A DNA stretch of 64,000 nucleotides from Yoonia vestfoldensis SKA53 (GCF_000152785.1 NZ_CH672414.1:1924639-1988638); one strand, 5' to 3'; counted from the first letter of the stretch, positions 27,582 through 36,699 are shown. The notes: generated from the sequence alone by a model not told the origin. Numbers and translations: made by a program.

Positions 27582-29540
27582 TTAATCCCCTGCCGCGCGA
27601 CCCTTGAGGGCAACGATCCCTTTGGGGCGGAACTGGATGAACAGGATGATGAAAAGCACCATATAGGTTTGCGCAGCCAGCGTATTGGCCGGGTTGAACC
27701 ATTCGATCCCCTTTTGCAGCGACCCGATCAGCGCGGCCCCCGCCAGCGTGCCGAATACTGACCCGACACCGCCGACAACGACGGTCATAAAGCTTTGCAC
27801 GATGTAATTTGCCCCCATTTCGGATGTGACCTGTGCCACCAGCCCGATGGCGACACCCGCCACACCGGCGATGCCCGACCCAAGACCAAAGGTCAGCATG
27901 TTGATCCGGTCGGGGTTGATGCCCATGCTGGCGGCCATGCCGGGGTTCTGCGTGACGGCGCGCACCTCCAGCCCCAGCCGCGTGCGGTTGAGGATGTAGA
28001 GGAGCAACAGCAAAAACAGCGCCGCCATAATGAAGATACCAACCCGCACGGCAGCGACCGATACCAGATCATTGATCTGAATCGCGCCCGCCAGCCAGTC
28101 AGGTGCCGTGACAGGACGGGCCTGCGTGCCAAAGATATTCTTGGCTAATTGCTGCAAGGCTATCGAAATCCCGAACGTCGCCAGCAAGGTTTCCAAAGGC
28201 CGCGTGTACAGATGCCGGATCACCAGCCGTTCCATCACCACACCGGCAAGGAATGTCACCGCAAAAGCCAGCGGCAACGCCACGGCCAATGACGCGGTGT
28301 AATCGGGGATGACCGTTTGCACGACATAGCCGGTATAAGCCCCCATCATGATGAATTCGCCATGTGCCATGTTGATGACCCGCATCACGCCAAAGGTGAT
28401 CGCAAGCCCGATGGCGGCAAGGAAAAATATCGACGCTAGCGACAGCGCGTCAAAGCTCAGGCTCAGAAACTGGAATAGCGCGACCTTGGTCGTGGTGCTG
28501 TCTTGTGCCGCGCGCGCAGCATCGGTCACGGCGGAATCAGGTTCAAGATAGACGTCGAAGAACACGTATTGCGCGACGGCCTCGGCCATGTCCGCCTCTG
28601 TCACCAAGGGCGACACAGTGCCTGCATCCTGCAGCGCCTGATAGGCGATGATCCGGTTTGCGTCAGTGTTCAACTGGTGGACAGGCACACCGCCCACCGC
28701 GCCAGCTGTCACATTGGCGCGCAACACGTCGCGGATCGCATTGCGCCCCGGTGCGGCAGGGGCAAGACCAGCGCTGACCAGCACGTCATAGGCGGCGGCC
28801 AGCGTGATCTGATCGCCCGGCGTCTTGACCACCGCCACGTTTACATCCGCGGGCAGGGTCGGGGCGAAATCGGCGCGGGTTTGCAGCAGCTGATTCAGAA
28901 CAGAGCGCGCAGGCGTGCTGACATCCCCGCGCAAAGCCTCGATCGCGGCGATGCGGGTGGTGCTGTCGGGGTCAAACCGCGCGACCAGCAGCGCGATCAG
29001 CCGGTCCATGCGGACGGCGATGGCGGGGTCAGCCTCGGTCGCGCGGGCGGCCCGAATGGCGGCGATCTGTTCAGGGTCAGGGCTGCGGGCGGCGGCATCA
29101 AGGGCCGCGATCCGGCGGTCAGGATCGGGATGGGTCAGCTCGAACGCGACCAGCGCCGCGCCTATTTCACGGCGCACGCCGGCATTGGGGCGGATCTGGT
29201 TCACATCGCGGGTGCCGACGGTCGCAATCTCTGCGCCGCTGTCGATGTCGATCAGGGTCAGCTCGCCCGCTGCTGGAGCGGCGTAAAAGAACAATCCGTC
29301 TCCGGGCCGTTCATACACTTCGCGGTCGGACCATGCGCGCAAGAAGTCAACCGTGCCGGGGGCATCCGCCGTCAACAAAGCGCGCAGCACGACAGGCACA
29401 GTCGACCGCGACGGGCTTGCGACATCGGCCTGTACGCTTTGCAGCACGTCCTGCAACAATGTGGCCGAAGGCTCTTGCGCCATGGCGGGGCCAACAAGCA
29501 AGGGCCACAACAGGGCAAAGGCGCGGAGGTATCGCAGCAT
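27582..29540 (-). CDS. urtB: Urea ABC transporter permease UrtB with periplasmic N-terminal domain
   Basis: 652 residues; start at 29540 gives a signal peptide (MLRYLRAFALLWPLLVGPAMA-QEP). The first roughly 340 residues form an Ala/Asp-rich extracytoplasmic region with repeated helical units (RRIAALDAAARSPDPEQIAAIRAA), characteristic of UrtB. The LivH-type permease core follows: AIGLAITFGVMRVINMAHGEFIMMGAY and LGLEVRAVTQNPGMAASMGI. Pairs with UrtC to move urea. Confidence 0.94.
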   Translation of the reverse strand: MLRYLRAFALLWPLLVGPAMAQEPSATLLQDVLQSVQADVASPSRSTVPVVLRALLTADAPGTVDFLRAWSDREVYERPGDGLFFYAAPAAGELTLIDIDSGAEIATVGTRDVNQIRPNAGVRREIGAALVAFELTHPDPDRRIAALDAAARSPDPEQIAAIRAARATEADPAIAVRMDRLIALLVARFDPDSTTRIAAIEALRGDVSTPARSVLNQLLQTRADFAPTLPADVNVAVVKTPGDQITLAAAYDVLVSAGLAPAAPGRNAIRDVLRANVTAGAVGGVPVHQLNTDANRIIAYQALQDAGTVSPLVTEADMAEAVAQYVFFDVYLEPDSAVTDAARAAQDSTTTKVALFQFLSLSFDALSLASIFFLAAIGLAITFGVMRVINMAHGEFIMMGAYTGYVVQTVIPDYTASLAVALPLAFAVTFLAGVVMERLVIRHLYTRPLETLLATFGISIALQQLAKNIFGTQARPVTAPDWLAGAIQINDLVSVAAVRVGIFIMAALFLLLLLYILNRTRLGLEVRAVTQNPGMAASMGINPDRINMLTFGLGSGIAGVAGVAIGLVAQVTSEMGANYIVQSFMTVVVGGVGSVFGTLAGAALIGSLQKGIEWFNPANTLAAQTYMVLFIILFIQFRPKGIVALKGRAAGD

Positions 29541-29571
29541 CCAACGATCTTTCAAAAACGGGCAAAAGGTA

Positions 29572-29598
29572 GGGGCGCGCGCGCAAGTCACGCGCCCC
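29572..29598 (-). other. Intercistronic hairpin between urtA and urtB
   Basis: On the minus strand GGGGCGCG pairs with CGCGCCCC across an 11-base loop, then TACCTTTTGCC follows. It lies nine bases after the urtA stop. Likely a partial terminator or mRNA-stabilising loop that favours UrtA production. Confidence 0.6.
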
Positions 29599-29606
29599 CC
29601 TCTGCC

Positions 29607-30887
29607 TTAGTAGTTCGAGGTCAGCTGCACGCAGGTGCTGGTCGCGGTGTCGTACATACCGCATTCCAATGTCTGCCAATCGCTGGTCCAGGTCGCGCTT
29701 TCAGTCAGGAAGGGCGACCATGCCTCGCCCGCGACTTCGGGTGTCTGGCTGATGATGTCGAATTGCCCATCGGCACGGATTTCACCGATCAGCACAGGTT
29801 TCGACAGGTGGTGGTTGGCGTTCATCACCGCCATGCCGCCGGTCAGGTTCGGAAACTCCTGCCCCCACATCGCTTCGCGCACGGCGTCCACGTCGGTTGT
29901 ACCGGCCGCTTCGACCGCGTTCACCCACATGTTAAAGCCGATGTAATGCGCTTCCATCGGGTCATTGGTCACGCGGTCGGTGCTGCCGATGAAGTCATGC
30001 CAAGCGGTGATGAAGGATTCGTTTTCTGGGGTATCGGCGGACATGAAGTAGTTCCACGCCGCCAGATGGCCGACCAGACGGGATGTATCGAGACCCGACA
30101 ATTCCTCTTCGCCCACCGAAAACGCGACGACGGGGATGTCATCGGCACTGACGCCTTGGGCGGCCAGTTCGGTGTAAAAGCCCACATTCGCGTCACCATT
30201 GATCGTAGAAATCACGCCGACCTGCTTGCCGCCTGCACCCAATGCCACGACGTCCGACACGATAGTCGACCAATCGGCATGACCGAAGGGGGTGTAGTTG
30301 ACGAAGATATCTTCAGGCGCGATGCCCTTGGACAGCAGGTAGGATTCAAGGATCGCATTCGTCGTACGCGGATAGACGTAATCGGTACCCAACAAGGCAA
30401 AGCTTTCCACGCCCAACTCGTCGATGAAATAATCGACGGCGGGGATCGCCTGCTGGTTCGGCGCCGCACCGGTGTAGAACACGTTGCGCGAGCTTTCCTG
30501 CCCTTCATATTGCACCGGATAGAAGAACAGGCCGTTCAGTTCTTCCAGCACCGGCAGCAATGCCTTGCGGCTAACCGATGTCCAAGCGCCAAAGATCACG
30601 TCGACCTCGTCCACGGTCAACAACTGGCGGGTCAGTTCGGCGAACAAGGGCCAGTCAGAGGCAGGGTCAACGACCACCGCTTCCAATTCGCAGCCCAGCA
30701 GACCGCCCTTGGCGTTCTGTTCAGCAACCAGCATCTGCATCACGTCGCGCAGGGTGGTTTCGGAAATCGCCATGCTGCCAGACAGCGAGTGCAGCACACC
30801 CACCTTGATCGGGCATGCGGCCTGTGCATTGGCCGCAGTGGACAGCGCAGCTACGGCAGCTGCCGCAAGTAAAGTCTTTTTCATCAT
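29607..30887 (-). CDS. urtA: Urea ABC transporter substrate-binding protein UrtA
   Basis: 426 residues; ATG at 30887 (followed at once by a second ATG) lies nine bases after AGGAGG. Signal peptide ends at NAQA-ACP. Family signatures: IKVGVLHSLSGSMAISETTLRDV, GGLLGCELEAVVVDPASDW, GAWTSVSRKALLPVLEELNGLFFYPVQYEGQESS and YTGAAPNQQ, a near-diagnostic UrtA/FmdD stretch. Periplasmic receptor for urea or short amides. First gene of urtABCDE. Urease genes are not in the window. Confidence 0.94.
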   Translation of the reverse strand: MMKKTLLAAAAVAALSTAANAQAACPIKVGVLHSLSGSMAISETTLRDVMQMLVAEQNAKGGLLGCELEAVVVDPASDWPLFAELTRQLLTVDEVDVIFGAWTSVSRKALLPVLEELNGLFFYPVQYEGQESSRNVFYTGAAPNQQAIPAVDYFIDELGVESFALLGTDYVYPRTTNAILESYLLSKGIAPEDIFVNYTPFGHADWSTIVSDVVALGAGGKQVGVISTINGDANVGFYTELAAQGVSADDIPVVAFSVGEEELSGLDTSRLVGHLAAWNYFMSADTPENESFITAWHDFIGSTDRVTNDPMEAHYIGFNMWVNAVEAAGTTDVDAVREAMWGQEFPNLTGGMAVMNANHHLSKPVLIGEIRADGQFDIISQTPEVAGEAWSPFLTESATWTSDWQTLECGMYDTATSTCVQLTSNY

Positions 30888-30987
30888 GAAAAATAGCCTC
30901 CTGAGGTTGCGCCGCAGACCACAGGACAAACCGGTTTGAAAAATATGTCGTTCAATCCATATCCTCGGACAGCAGCAGAGATGTTGC

Positions 30988-31032
30988 GCATGCCCGGCGT
31001 CAGGTCTGGGAGGATCGGCGCGCCGGGCATGC
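30988..31032. repeat. Perfect 12-bp inverted repeat in the urtA leader
   Basis: Arms GCATGCCCGGCG and CGCCGGGCATGC, 21 bases apart, about 100 bases upstream of urtA. Followed on the plus strand by TTTGTTAATATTT, so it could end a plus-strand transcript; on the minus strand it would fold in the urtA leader. Confidence 0.65.
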
Positions 31033-31047
31033 TTTGTTAATATTTCG

Positions 31048-31068
31048 TGACCTCAACATTCGAGGTCA
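31048..31068. promoter_or_regulatory. Operator-like palindrome upstream of the ACR3 gene
   Basis: TGACCTC-AACATTC-GAGGTCA has perfect 7-bp arms with a 7-base spacer, the geometry of a dimeric repressor or activator site. It lies between the divergent urtA and ACR3 genes; the regulator is unknown. Confidence 0.45.
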
Positions 31069-31281
31069 GCGGCAGGCTTGCAATCGGGGCCTGCTGGATT
31101 GGGCGGTGCAGAAAGGTTCTGCCGCTTAATCAGACGAAAAATGCGGCGACTGCACAATTTTTATGCTGCAATGCAGAAACAGACCACTAGATGGATGGGC
31201 GTCTCGCTGCTTGCGGCTTGGTTGACGCAGCATGGCGGGCCATCTATCGCTGCGCTTTGTGCGAGCAAAAGGGGTGATCCG

Positions 31282-32307
31282 ATGCCAGTCTTTGAACGGT
31301 TCCTGTCGGTCTGGGTGGCGCTTGCCATCACCATGGGGATCGCGCTGGGACAAGTCGCCCCAAACTTCGTCAGCTTTCTGGCATCGCTTGAATATGGATC
31401 GGTCAATTTCGTGGTCGCGATTCTCATCTGGGCGATGGTCTATCCTATGATGGTGGCGGTCGATTTCGCATCACTGGCGCGGGTACATGAACGGCCCAAG
31501 GGTATGATCATTACGCTGGTGGTGAACTGGCTGATCAAGCCATTCACCATGGCGCTGCTCGGAGTAGTCTTTTTCGACTATCTTTTTGCGCCCTTCATCG
31601 CCCCCGGTACATCAGGCCAATATATCGCGGGATTGATTCTGCTGGGGGCGGCGCCTTGCACGGCAATGGTGTTCGTCTGGTCACAACTGACCAAGGGTGA
31701 TCCGAATTACACGCTGGCCCAAGTGTCGCTGAACGACGCGATCATGGTCTTTGCCTATGCGCCCATCGTGGCGCTGCTGCTGGGGGTGACGGATATCACC
31801 GTGCCTTGGGAAACGCTGGTGCTGTCGGTCGTTCTATATGTCGTGATCCCACTGGCAGCGGGTATCCTGACGCGGGTCTGGCTGACGCGCGGGCGCAGTG
31901 ATACGGGCAGTGTCGTCGCGGGCTTTACCGCCAAGGTGAAACCCTTTTCGATCATCGGCCTTTTGGCGACGGTCGTGCTGCTGTTTGGCTTTCAGGGCGG
32001 GGTGATCCTGTCTCAGCCATTTGTCATCGCGCTGATCGCGGTGCCTTTGCTGATCCAGTCTTACGGCATGTTCGGTCTGGCCTATTGGGCAGCCAAGGCG
32101 TGGCGCGTGCCACATGATGTGGCTGCCCCCTGCGCCTTGATCGGGACGTCTAATTTCTTTGAACTCGCCGTGGCGGTTGCCATCGGGCTGTTCGGGTTGA
32201 ACTCCATCGCCGCGCTTGTCACCGTCGTCGGTGTGCTGGTCGAAGTGCCGGTGATGCTGACCCTTGTCTGGTTCGCCAACCGCACAAGGCACTGGTTTGC
32301 TGCCTAG
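31282..32307 (+). CDS. ACR3 family arsenite efflux transporter
   Basis: Inner-membrane As(III) exporter of the bile/arsenite/riboflavin superfamily, 341 residues with about ten helices. I start at ATG 31282 after AAGGGG, since [20 protein letters not shown] matches the normal family start. Signatures: [29 protein letters not shown] (with the functional Cys of ACR3 in PCTAMV) and [19 protein letters not shown]. No arsR or arsC is adjacent, which is unusual for this family. Its TAG overlaps the bhcR stop on the other strand at a CTAG. Confidence 0.88.
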   Translation: MPVFERFLSVWVALAITMGIALGQVAPNFVSFLASLEYGSVNFVVAILIWAMVYPMMVAVDFASLARVHERPKGMIITLVVNWLIKPFTMALLGVVFFDYLFAPFIAPGTSGQYIAGLILLGAAPCTAMVFVWSQLTKGDPNYTLAQVSLNDAIMVFAYAPIVALLLGVTDITVPWETLVLSVVLYVVIPLAAGILTRVWLTRGRSDTGSVVAGFTAKVKPFSIIGLLATVVLLFGFQGGVILSQPFVIALIAVPLLIQSYGMFGLAYWAAKAWRVPHDVAAPCALIGTSNFFELAVAVAIGLFGLNSIAALVTVVGVLVEVPVMLTLVWFANRTRHWFAA

Positions 32308-33122
32308 CGCGGCGCGCCGCCGATGGCCGCAGTCAGGCGGGCCGCAGCCTCTGTCACGGCCTGTGCCAGTGGGGCGATCTTGTCATCGGTGATGCGGCTG
32401 GTGGGGCCTGACACGGACAGACCAGCCACCGCGTCGCCCGACACATCATGCACGGTCGCGGCGATGCAGCGCATGCCCAGATTGCGTTCCTCGCCATCAA
32501 AGGCATAGCCGCGCGCGCGGGCCGCATGCAGATCGGCGATCATCGCTTCGGGGTTGGTCAGCGTATGCGGCGTGAATTGTTCCAGCTTGCCTGCCGCCAG
32601 AACCCGCCGCTGGCGCGCATCATCCATATGTGCAAGCAACGCTTTGCCAATGCCGGACGCATGCATCGCCGACACCGTGCCAGGCGGAAAGAACGCCCTG
32701 ATGGTCGCGTGCGTTTCGACCTGCCCCAGAAACAATACATTGCCGTCGCGTTCGATGCCAAGATTGGCGGTTTCGCCAGTGGCCTCCATCAAGTCACGCA
32801 TGATCGGGCGCGCGCGTTCAACCAAAGACGTGCGACGCAGAAATTGTGATCCGGTCAGAAAGGCCGCCGCCCCGATGGACCAGACCTGCGCCTGCCGGTC
32901 AAAATCGACGAACCCGCGCCCTTGGAACGTGGTCAGCACGCGATAGACCGTCGCGGGGGACTGGTGCAGGTTAGTGGCGATTTCCGACAGGGTGCCGCCC
33001 TGCATCTCGCCGAGCGCGATCAATACCTCGAGTGCACGGTCGAGCGATTTGACCGTATTCTGCACGGCCTTGTCGTCCCATGCCTTGGGCCGACCACGGG
33101 TTTTTCGGATGTCATGCTGCAA
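32304..33122 (-). CDS. bhcR: IclR-type regulator of the beta-hydroxyaspartate cycle, BhcR
   Basis: IclR family: winged helix ([40 protein letters not shown]) then an effector domain ([50 protein letters not shown]). It is divergent to bhcABCD; in Paracoccus BhcR responds to glyoxylate. The start is uncertain: in frame only TTG (33122) or more distant codons are available, whereas an ATG at 33115 reads MTSEKP in another frame and would join [10 protein letters not shown] if one C were added. This suggests a one-base deletion or sequence error near 33100. About 272 residues with the TTG start. Convergent overlap with ACR3. Confidence 0.85.
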   Translation of the reverse strand: MQHDIRKTRGRPKAWDDKAVQNTVKSLDRALEVLIALGEMQGGTLSEIATNLHQSPATVYRVLTTFQGRGFVDFDRQAQVWSIGAAAFLTGSQFLRRTSLVERARPIMRDLMEATGETANLGIERDGNVLFLGQVETHATIRAFFPPGTVSAMHASGIGKALLAHMDDARQRRVLAAGKLEQFTPHTLTNPEAMIADLHAARARGYAFDGEERNLGMRCIAATVHDVSGDAVAGLSVSGPTSRITDDKIAPLAQAVTEAAARLTAAIGGAPR

Positions 33123-33144
33123 GTGCGAAACTTTCTGAAATATA

Positions 33145-33161
33145 TTTTCACCATATGAAAA
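33145..33161. promoter_or_regulatory. Candidate BhcR operator in the bhcR-bhcA intergenic region
   Basis: TTTTCA-CCATA-TGAAAA is a 17-base inverted repeat within the AT-rich divergent promoter region, 124 bases before bhcA and just upstream of bhcR. Position and symmetry fit an IclR-family dimer site; the true BhcR motif is not known to me. Confidence 0.4.
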
Positions 33162-33284
33162 ACGTAACCAATTGGCAATGCTTGTTTTTCTACGAAACCC
33201 TATGCCTGAACCCTGTTTTTCAAAAAAATTGAGCCGTAGGGCAGCCTCTGCGATTAAGCTTTCAACCCTAATGGAGGATAGGCG

Positions 33285-34475
33285 ATGAGCTTTCAGAATC
33301 CGGTTTTCATCCCCGGCCCGACCAACATGCCAGAATCGATCCGCAAGGCGTGCGACATGCCGACGATCGATCACCGGTCGCCCTTGTTCGGCCAGATCCT
33401 GCACCCTGCCCGCGCGAATGTGCAAAAGGTGCTGAAATCCGCGAATGCAGACGTGTTCATCTTTCCATCCACCGGCACCGGCGGATGGGAGACAGCAATA
33501 ACCAACACCCTGTCGGCGGGGGATACCGTTCTTGCTGCGCGCAACGGAATGTTCAGCCACCGCTGGATCGACATGTGCCAGCGGCATGGTCTGGATGTGC
33601 AGATCGTGGAAACCCCATGGGGTCACGGCCTGCCTGCCGACCGCTATGCCGAAGCGCTGGCTGCCGACAAAGGTCACAAGATCAAGGCCGTGCTCGCCAC
33701 ACATAATGAAACCGCCACCGGCGTGAAATCCGATATTGCCGCCGTGCGGGCCGCGCTCGATGCCGCGGATCACCCCGCGCTGTTGTTCGTCGATGGGGTC
33801 AGTTCGATCGGGTCGATGAACTTTGAGTTCGACGCATGGGGCGTCGATATCGCCGTGACCGGATCGCAAAAGGGGTTCATGCTGCCTGCGGGTCTCGCGA
33901 TCCTTGGGTTCAGTGCCAAGGCACGGGCAGCGACGAAAACCGCCGGGCTGCCGCGCACGTTCTTTGACGTGAACGATATGGCGAAAGGCTATGACAACAG
34001 CGCCTTTCCCTACACACCACCCGTGGGCTTGATGAACGGCCTTTTGCTAGCCTCTGACATGCTGCTGCGCGAAGGGTTGGACAATGTCTTTGCCCGCCAT
34101 ACGCGCATCGCCAGCGGTATCCGTGCAGCCGTCCACGCGTGGGGGCTGGAATTATGCGCCGCGACGCCAGATCTTTATTCCGACACCGTCAGCGCGATCA
34201 AAACGCCCGCAGGCTTCAACGCCACCGAAATCGTCAACCATGCCGCCAGCGCTTATGGTGTGGCCTTTGGGACGGGACTAGGCGAAGTTGCAGGCAAGGT
34301 GTTCCGCATCGGCCATCTGGGCAGCATGACCGATGTGATGGCGCTATCCGGCATCGCCACGGCGGAAATGTGCATGGTCGATCTGGGACTGGATATCAAA
34401 CTCGGCTCCGGCGTGGCGGCGGCGCAAGACCATTACCGCCGCACGACAGGACAAGCATTGCAGGACGCAGCGTGA
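33285..34475 (+). CDS. bhcA: Aspartate-glyoxylate aminotransferase BhcA
   Basis: PLP enzyme of the alanine-glyoxylate/serine-glyoxylate aminotransferase class, 396 residues. Converts L-aspartate plus glyoxylate to oxaloacetate plus glycine, closing the beta-hydroxyaspartate cycle. Motifs: FIPGPTNMPESIR, PSTGTGGWETAITNTLSAGD (phosphate binding), VDGVSSIGSM, and the PLP lysine K196 in VTGSQKGFMLPAGLA. GGAGG precedes the ATG. First of four genes coupled to bhcB by a one-base overlap. Confidence 0.93.
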   Translation: MSFQNPVFIPGPTNMPESIRKACDMPTIDHRSPLFGQILHPARANVQKVLKSANADVFIFPSTGTGGWETAITNTLSAGDTVLAARNGMFSHRWIDMCQRHGLDVQIVETPWGHGLPADRYAEALAADKGHKIKAVLATHNETATGVKSDIAAVRAALDAADHPALLFVDGVSSIGSMNFEFDAWGVDIAVTGSQKGFMLPAGLAILGFSAKARAATKTAGLPRTFFDVNDMAKGYDNSAFPYTPPVGLMNGLLLASDMLLREGLDNVFARHTRIASGIRAAVHAWGLELCAATPDLYSDTVSAIKTPAGFNATEIVNHAASAYGVAFGTGLGEVAGKVFRIGHLGSMTDVMALSGIATAEMCMVDLGLDIKLGSGVAAAQDHYRRTTGQALQDAA

Positions 34476-35458
34476 TGAAAGACCTTGATATGTACATCCC
34501 GACCTATGACGACGTGATCGCCGCACATGCGCGCATCGCACCGCACATCCACCGCACACCGGTCCTGACATCCAGCTATCTGGACGATTTGATCGGCGCG
34601 CAATTGTTTTTCAAATGCGAAAACTTTCAAAAGGCCGGTGCTTTCAAGGTGCGCGGGGCGTCCAATGCCGTATTCGGCCTGTCAGATGCCGATGCGGCGC
34701 GGGGCGTCTGCACCCATTCATCGGGCAACCACGCGCTGTCGCTGTCCTATGCCGCAGGTCGCAGGGGCATCCCCTGCAATGTCGTCATGCCCCGCACAGC
34801 ACCTGATGCGAAAAAGGCCGCCGTACGCGGCTATGGCGGGATCATTACCGAATGCGAGCCATCAACCACATCGCGCGAAGAGGTGTTCGCGCAGGTGCAG
34901 GCCCGCACGGGTGGCGATTTCGTGCATCCCTACAACGACCCCCGCGTGATCGCGGGCCAAGCCACATGCAGCCGCGAATTCATGGAACAGACCGACGGGC
35001 TGGACATGATGGTCGCCCCCATCGGTGGCGGCGGCATGATTTCCGGCACCTGCCTGACCCTGTCGCATATCGCGCCTGAGGTGCAGATCATCGCGTCTGA
35101 ACCCCAACAGTCCGATGATGCCTATCGCAGCTTCAAGGCGGGGCATATCATCGCTGACGATGCGCCGGTGACGGTTGCGGATGGTCTGAAAGTGCCGCTG
35201 AAAGACCTGACATGGCATTTCGTCAGCAACCATGTGACGGATATTTTCACCGCGACAGAGGCGGAAATCATCGCCGCGATGAAACTGACTTGGGAGCGCA
35301 TGAAGATCGTGATCGAACCCAGCTGTGCTGTGCCTCTGGCTACGATCATCAAGAATCGCGATTTTTTCAAAGGCAAGCGCATTGGTGTCATCATAACTGG
35401 CGGCAATGTCGATCTGGATAAACTGCCTTGGATGCAAGGCGAAGGGAGCACCACATGA
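34475..35458 (+). CDS. bhcB: Beta-hydroxyaspartate dehydratase BhcB
   Basis: Fold-type II PLP enzyme of the threonine dehydratase/serine racemase family, 327 residues. Removes water from (2R,3S)-beta-hydroxyaspartate to give iminosuccinate. PLP lysine K58 in FQKAGAFKVRGA; THSSGNHALSLSYAA; glycine loop APIGGGGMISG. The start overlaps the bhcA stop (TGATG) and its stop overlaps the bhcC start (ATGA), a fully coupled operon. The assignment as dehydratase rather than threonine dehydratase comes from the cluster. Confidence 0.92.
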   Translation: MKDLDMYIPTYDDVIAAHARIAPHIHRTPVLTSSYLDDLIGAQLFFKCENFQKAGAFKVRGASNAVFGLSDADAARGVCTHSSGNHALSLSYAAGRRGIPCNVVMPRTAPDAKKAAVRGYGGIITECEPSTTSREEVFAQVQARTGGDFVHPYNDPRVIAGQATCSREFMEQTDGLDMMVAPIGGGGMISGTCLTLSHIAPEVQIIASEPQQSDDAYRSFKAGHIIADDAPVTVADGLKVPLKDLTWHFVSNHVTDIFTATEAEIIAAMKLTWERMKIVIEPSCAVPLATIIKNRDFFKGKRIGVIITGGNVDLDKLPWMQGEGSTT

Positions 35459-36618
35459 ATGATATGAGCAGCCTGAACAACCTTGATGTCGGCTATGACA
35501 TCCCCGCCCTGCCCGGCATGGACGAGGCCGATATCCAGACCCCTTGTCTGGTGCTGGACCTGGACGCGCTGGAACGCAACATCAAGAAAATGGGCGATTT
35601 TGCCAAATCCCATGGCATGCGTCACCGTGTCCACGGCAAGATGCACAAATCTGTCGATGTCGCTTTGTTGCAAGAGAAACTGGGCGGATCGGTCGGCGTG
35701 TGCTGTCAGAAAGTGTCAGAGGCCGAGGTGTTCGCCCGTGGTGGTATCAAGGATGTGCTGGTCAGCAATCAGGTCCGCCATCCCGCCAAGATCGACCGTC
35801 TCGCGCGAATTCCGAAGCTGGGCGCGCGCGCGATCTGCTGTGTGGATGACATTGCCAATATCGCCGACCTGTCGGCAGCGGCCCAGAAGCATGGCACGCA
35901 AATCGAATGTCTGGTAGAAATCGATGTCGGCGCCGGCCGTTGCGGTGTACAATATGGTGCGGCTGTCGTTGTTCTGGCAAAGGCGATCAACGCTGCACCC
36001 GGCCTGAAATATGCGGGCATCCAAGCCTATCAGGGCGCGATGCAGCATCTGGACAGCTATGCTGAGCGACAGACCAAGACGCAAATAGCGATCGAACAGG
36101 TCCGCGAAACGCTGGATCTGCTGAAAGCCGAAGGCATCGAGTCCGATATCGTCGGCGGCGGCGGCACCGGGTCTTATTATTTCGAAAGCGCGTCAGGCGT
36201 GTTCAACGAATTGCAATGCGGGTCCTATGCGTTCATGGATGCCGATTATGGCCGCATCCTGGACAAGGATGGCAAGCGGATCGACAAGGGCGAATGGGAA
36301 AATGCACTGTTCATCCTGACCTCGGTGATGAGCCACGCCAAGGCGGACAAGGCCATCGTCGATGCGGGTCTGAAGGTGCAATCCGTCGACAGCGGCCTGC
36401 CGCTGATTTATGGCCGCGATGATGTGACTTATGTCAAATGTTCGGACGAACACGGCGTTGTCGCAGACCCGGGCGGTGTGCTGAAGGTCAATGACAAGCT
36501 GAAACTGGTCCCCGGCCATTGCGACCCGACCTGCAACGTGCACGACTGGTATGTCGGTGTGCGCGGTGGCAAGGTCGAAGTGGTCTGGCCGGTATCCGCC
36601 CGGGGGAAGGCCTACTGA
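35455..36618 (+). CDS. bhcC: Beta-hydroxyaspartate aldolase BhcC
   Basis: Fold-type III PLP enzyme related to D-threonine aldolase, 387 residues. Joins glycine and glyoxylate to beta-hydroxyaspartate, the carbon-carbon bond-forming step of the cycle. PLP lysine in HGKMHKS (probably K62), then VCCQKVSEAEVFARGGIKDVL, EIDVGAGRCGV and metal-site segment VPGHCDPTCNVHDWYVG near the C-terminus, where the family binds a divalent ion. A hairpin spans the stop codon. Confidence 0.93.
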   Translation: MNDMSSLNNLDVGYDIPALPGMDEADIQTPCLVLDLDALERNIKKMGDFAKSHGMRHRVHGKMHKSVDVALLQEKLGGSVGVCCQKVSEAEVFARGGIKDVLVSNQVRHPAKIDRLARIPKLGARAICCVDDIANIADLSAAAQKHGTQIECLVEIDVGAGRCGVQYGAAVVVLAKAINAAPGLKYAGIQAYQGAMQHLDSYAERQTKTQIAIEQVRETLDLLKAEGIESDIVGGGGTGSYYFESASGVFNELQCGSYAFMDADYGRILDKDGKRIDKGEWENALFILTSVMSHAKADKAIVDAGLKVQSVDSGLPLIYGRDDVTYVKCSDEHGVVADPGGVLKVNDKLKLVPGHCDPTCNVHDWYVGVRGGKVEVVWPVSARGKAY

Positions 36619-36648
36619 CGTAGGCCGCCTCCCGGCGGGGAGTATTTT
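36609..36648 (+). other. Double hairpin between bhcC and bhcD
   Basis: GGCCTAC-TGAC-GTAGGCC folds with the bhcC stop codon in its loop, directly followed by CTCCC-GGCG-GGGAG and TATTTTT, a terminator-like unit. The second hairpin is a copy of the GGCGGGAGTATTT repeat. It may reduce readthrough into bhcD. Confidence 0.5.
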
Positions 36649-36651
36649 TGG
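36627..36651 (+). repeat. GGCGGGAGTATTT intergenic repeat, copy 1
   Basis: Sequence GCCTCCCGGCGGGGAGTATT plus TTTGG. One of five related copies in this window; here it forms a small hairpin followed by Ts between bhcC and bhcD. Confidence 0.6.
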
Positions 36652-36699
36652 AAAAAAGAAGTCGGGGCCGCAACAATGCCCCGGCGCATGAGGTGCAGG

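Larger units (their letters stand above)
30888..31281. other. Divergent urtA/arsenite-exporter intergenic region
   Basis: No gene. It contains a perfect 12-bp inverted repeat GCATGCCCGGCG/CGCCGGGCATGC (30988-30999 and 31021-31032) and a 21-base operator-like palindrome (31048-31068). No clear sigma-54 or NtrC site was found for urtA. Confidence 0.5.

Noticed and set aside
28503..30872. 789-codon open frame on the plus strand opposite urtA and urtB
   Set aside because: Opposite-strand shadow of two clearly recognised genes; composition rich in Arg, His, Gln and Gly and no family motif.
30888..31281. Sigma-54 promoter and NtrC site for urtA
   Set aside because: No TGGCAC-N5-TTGC element or paired NtrC half-sites were found in either orientation.
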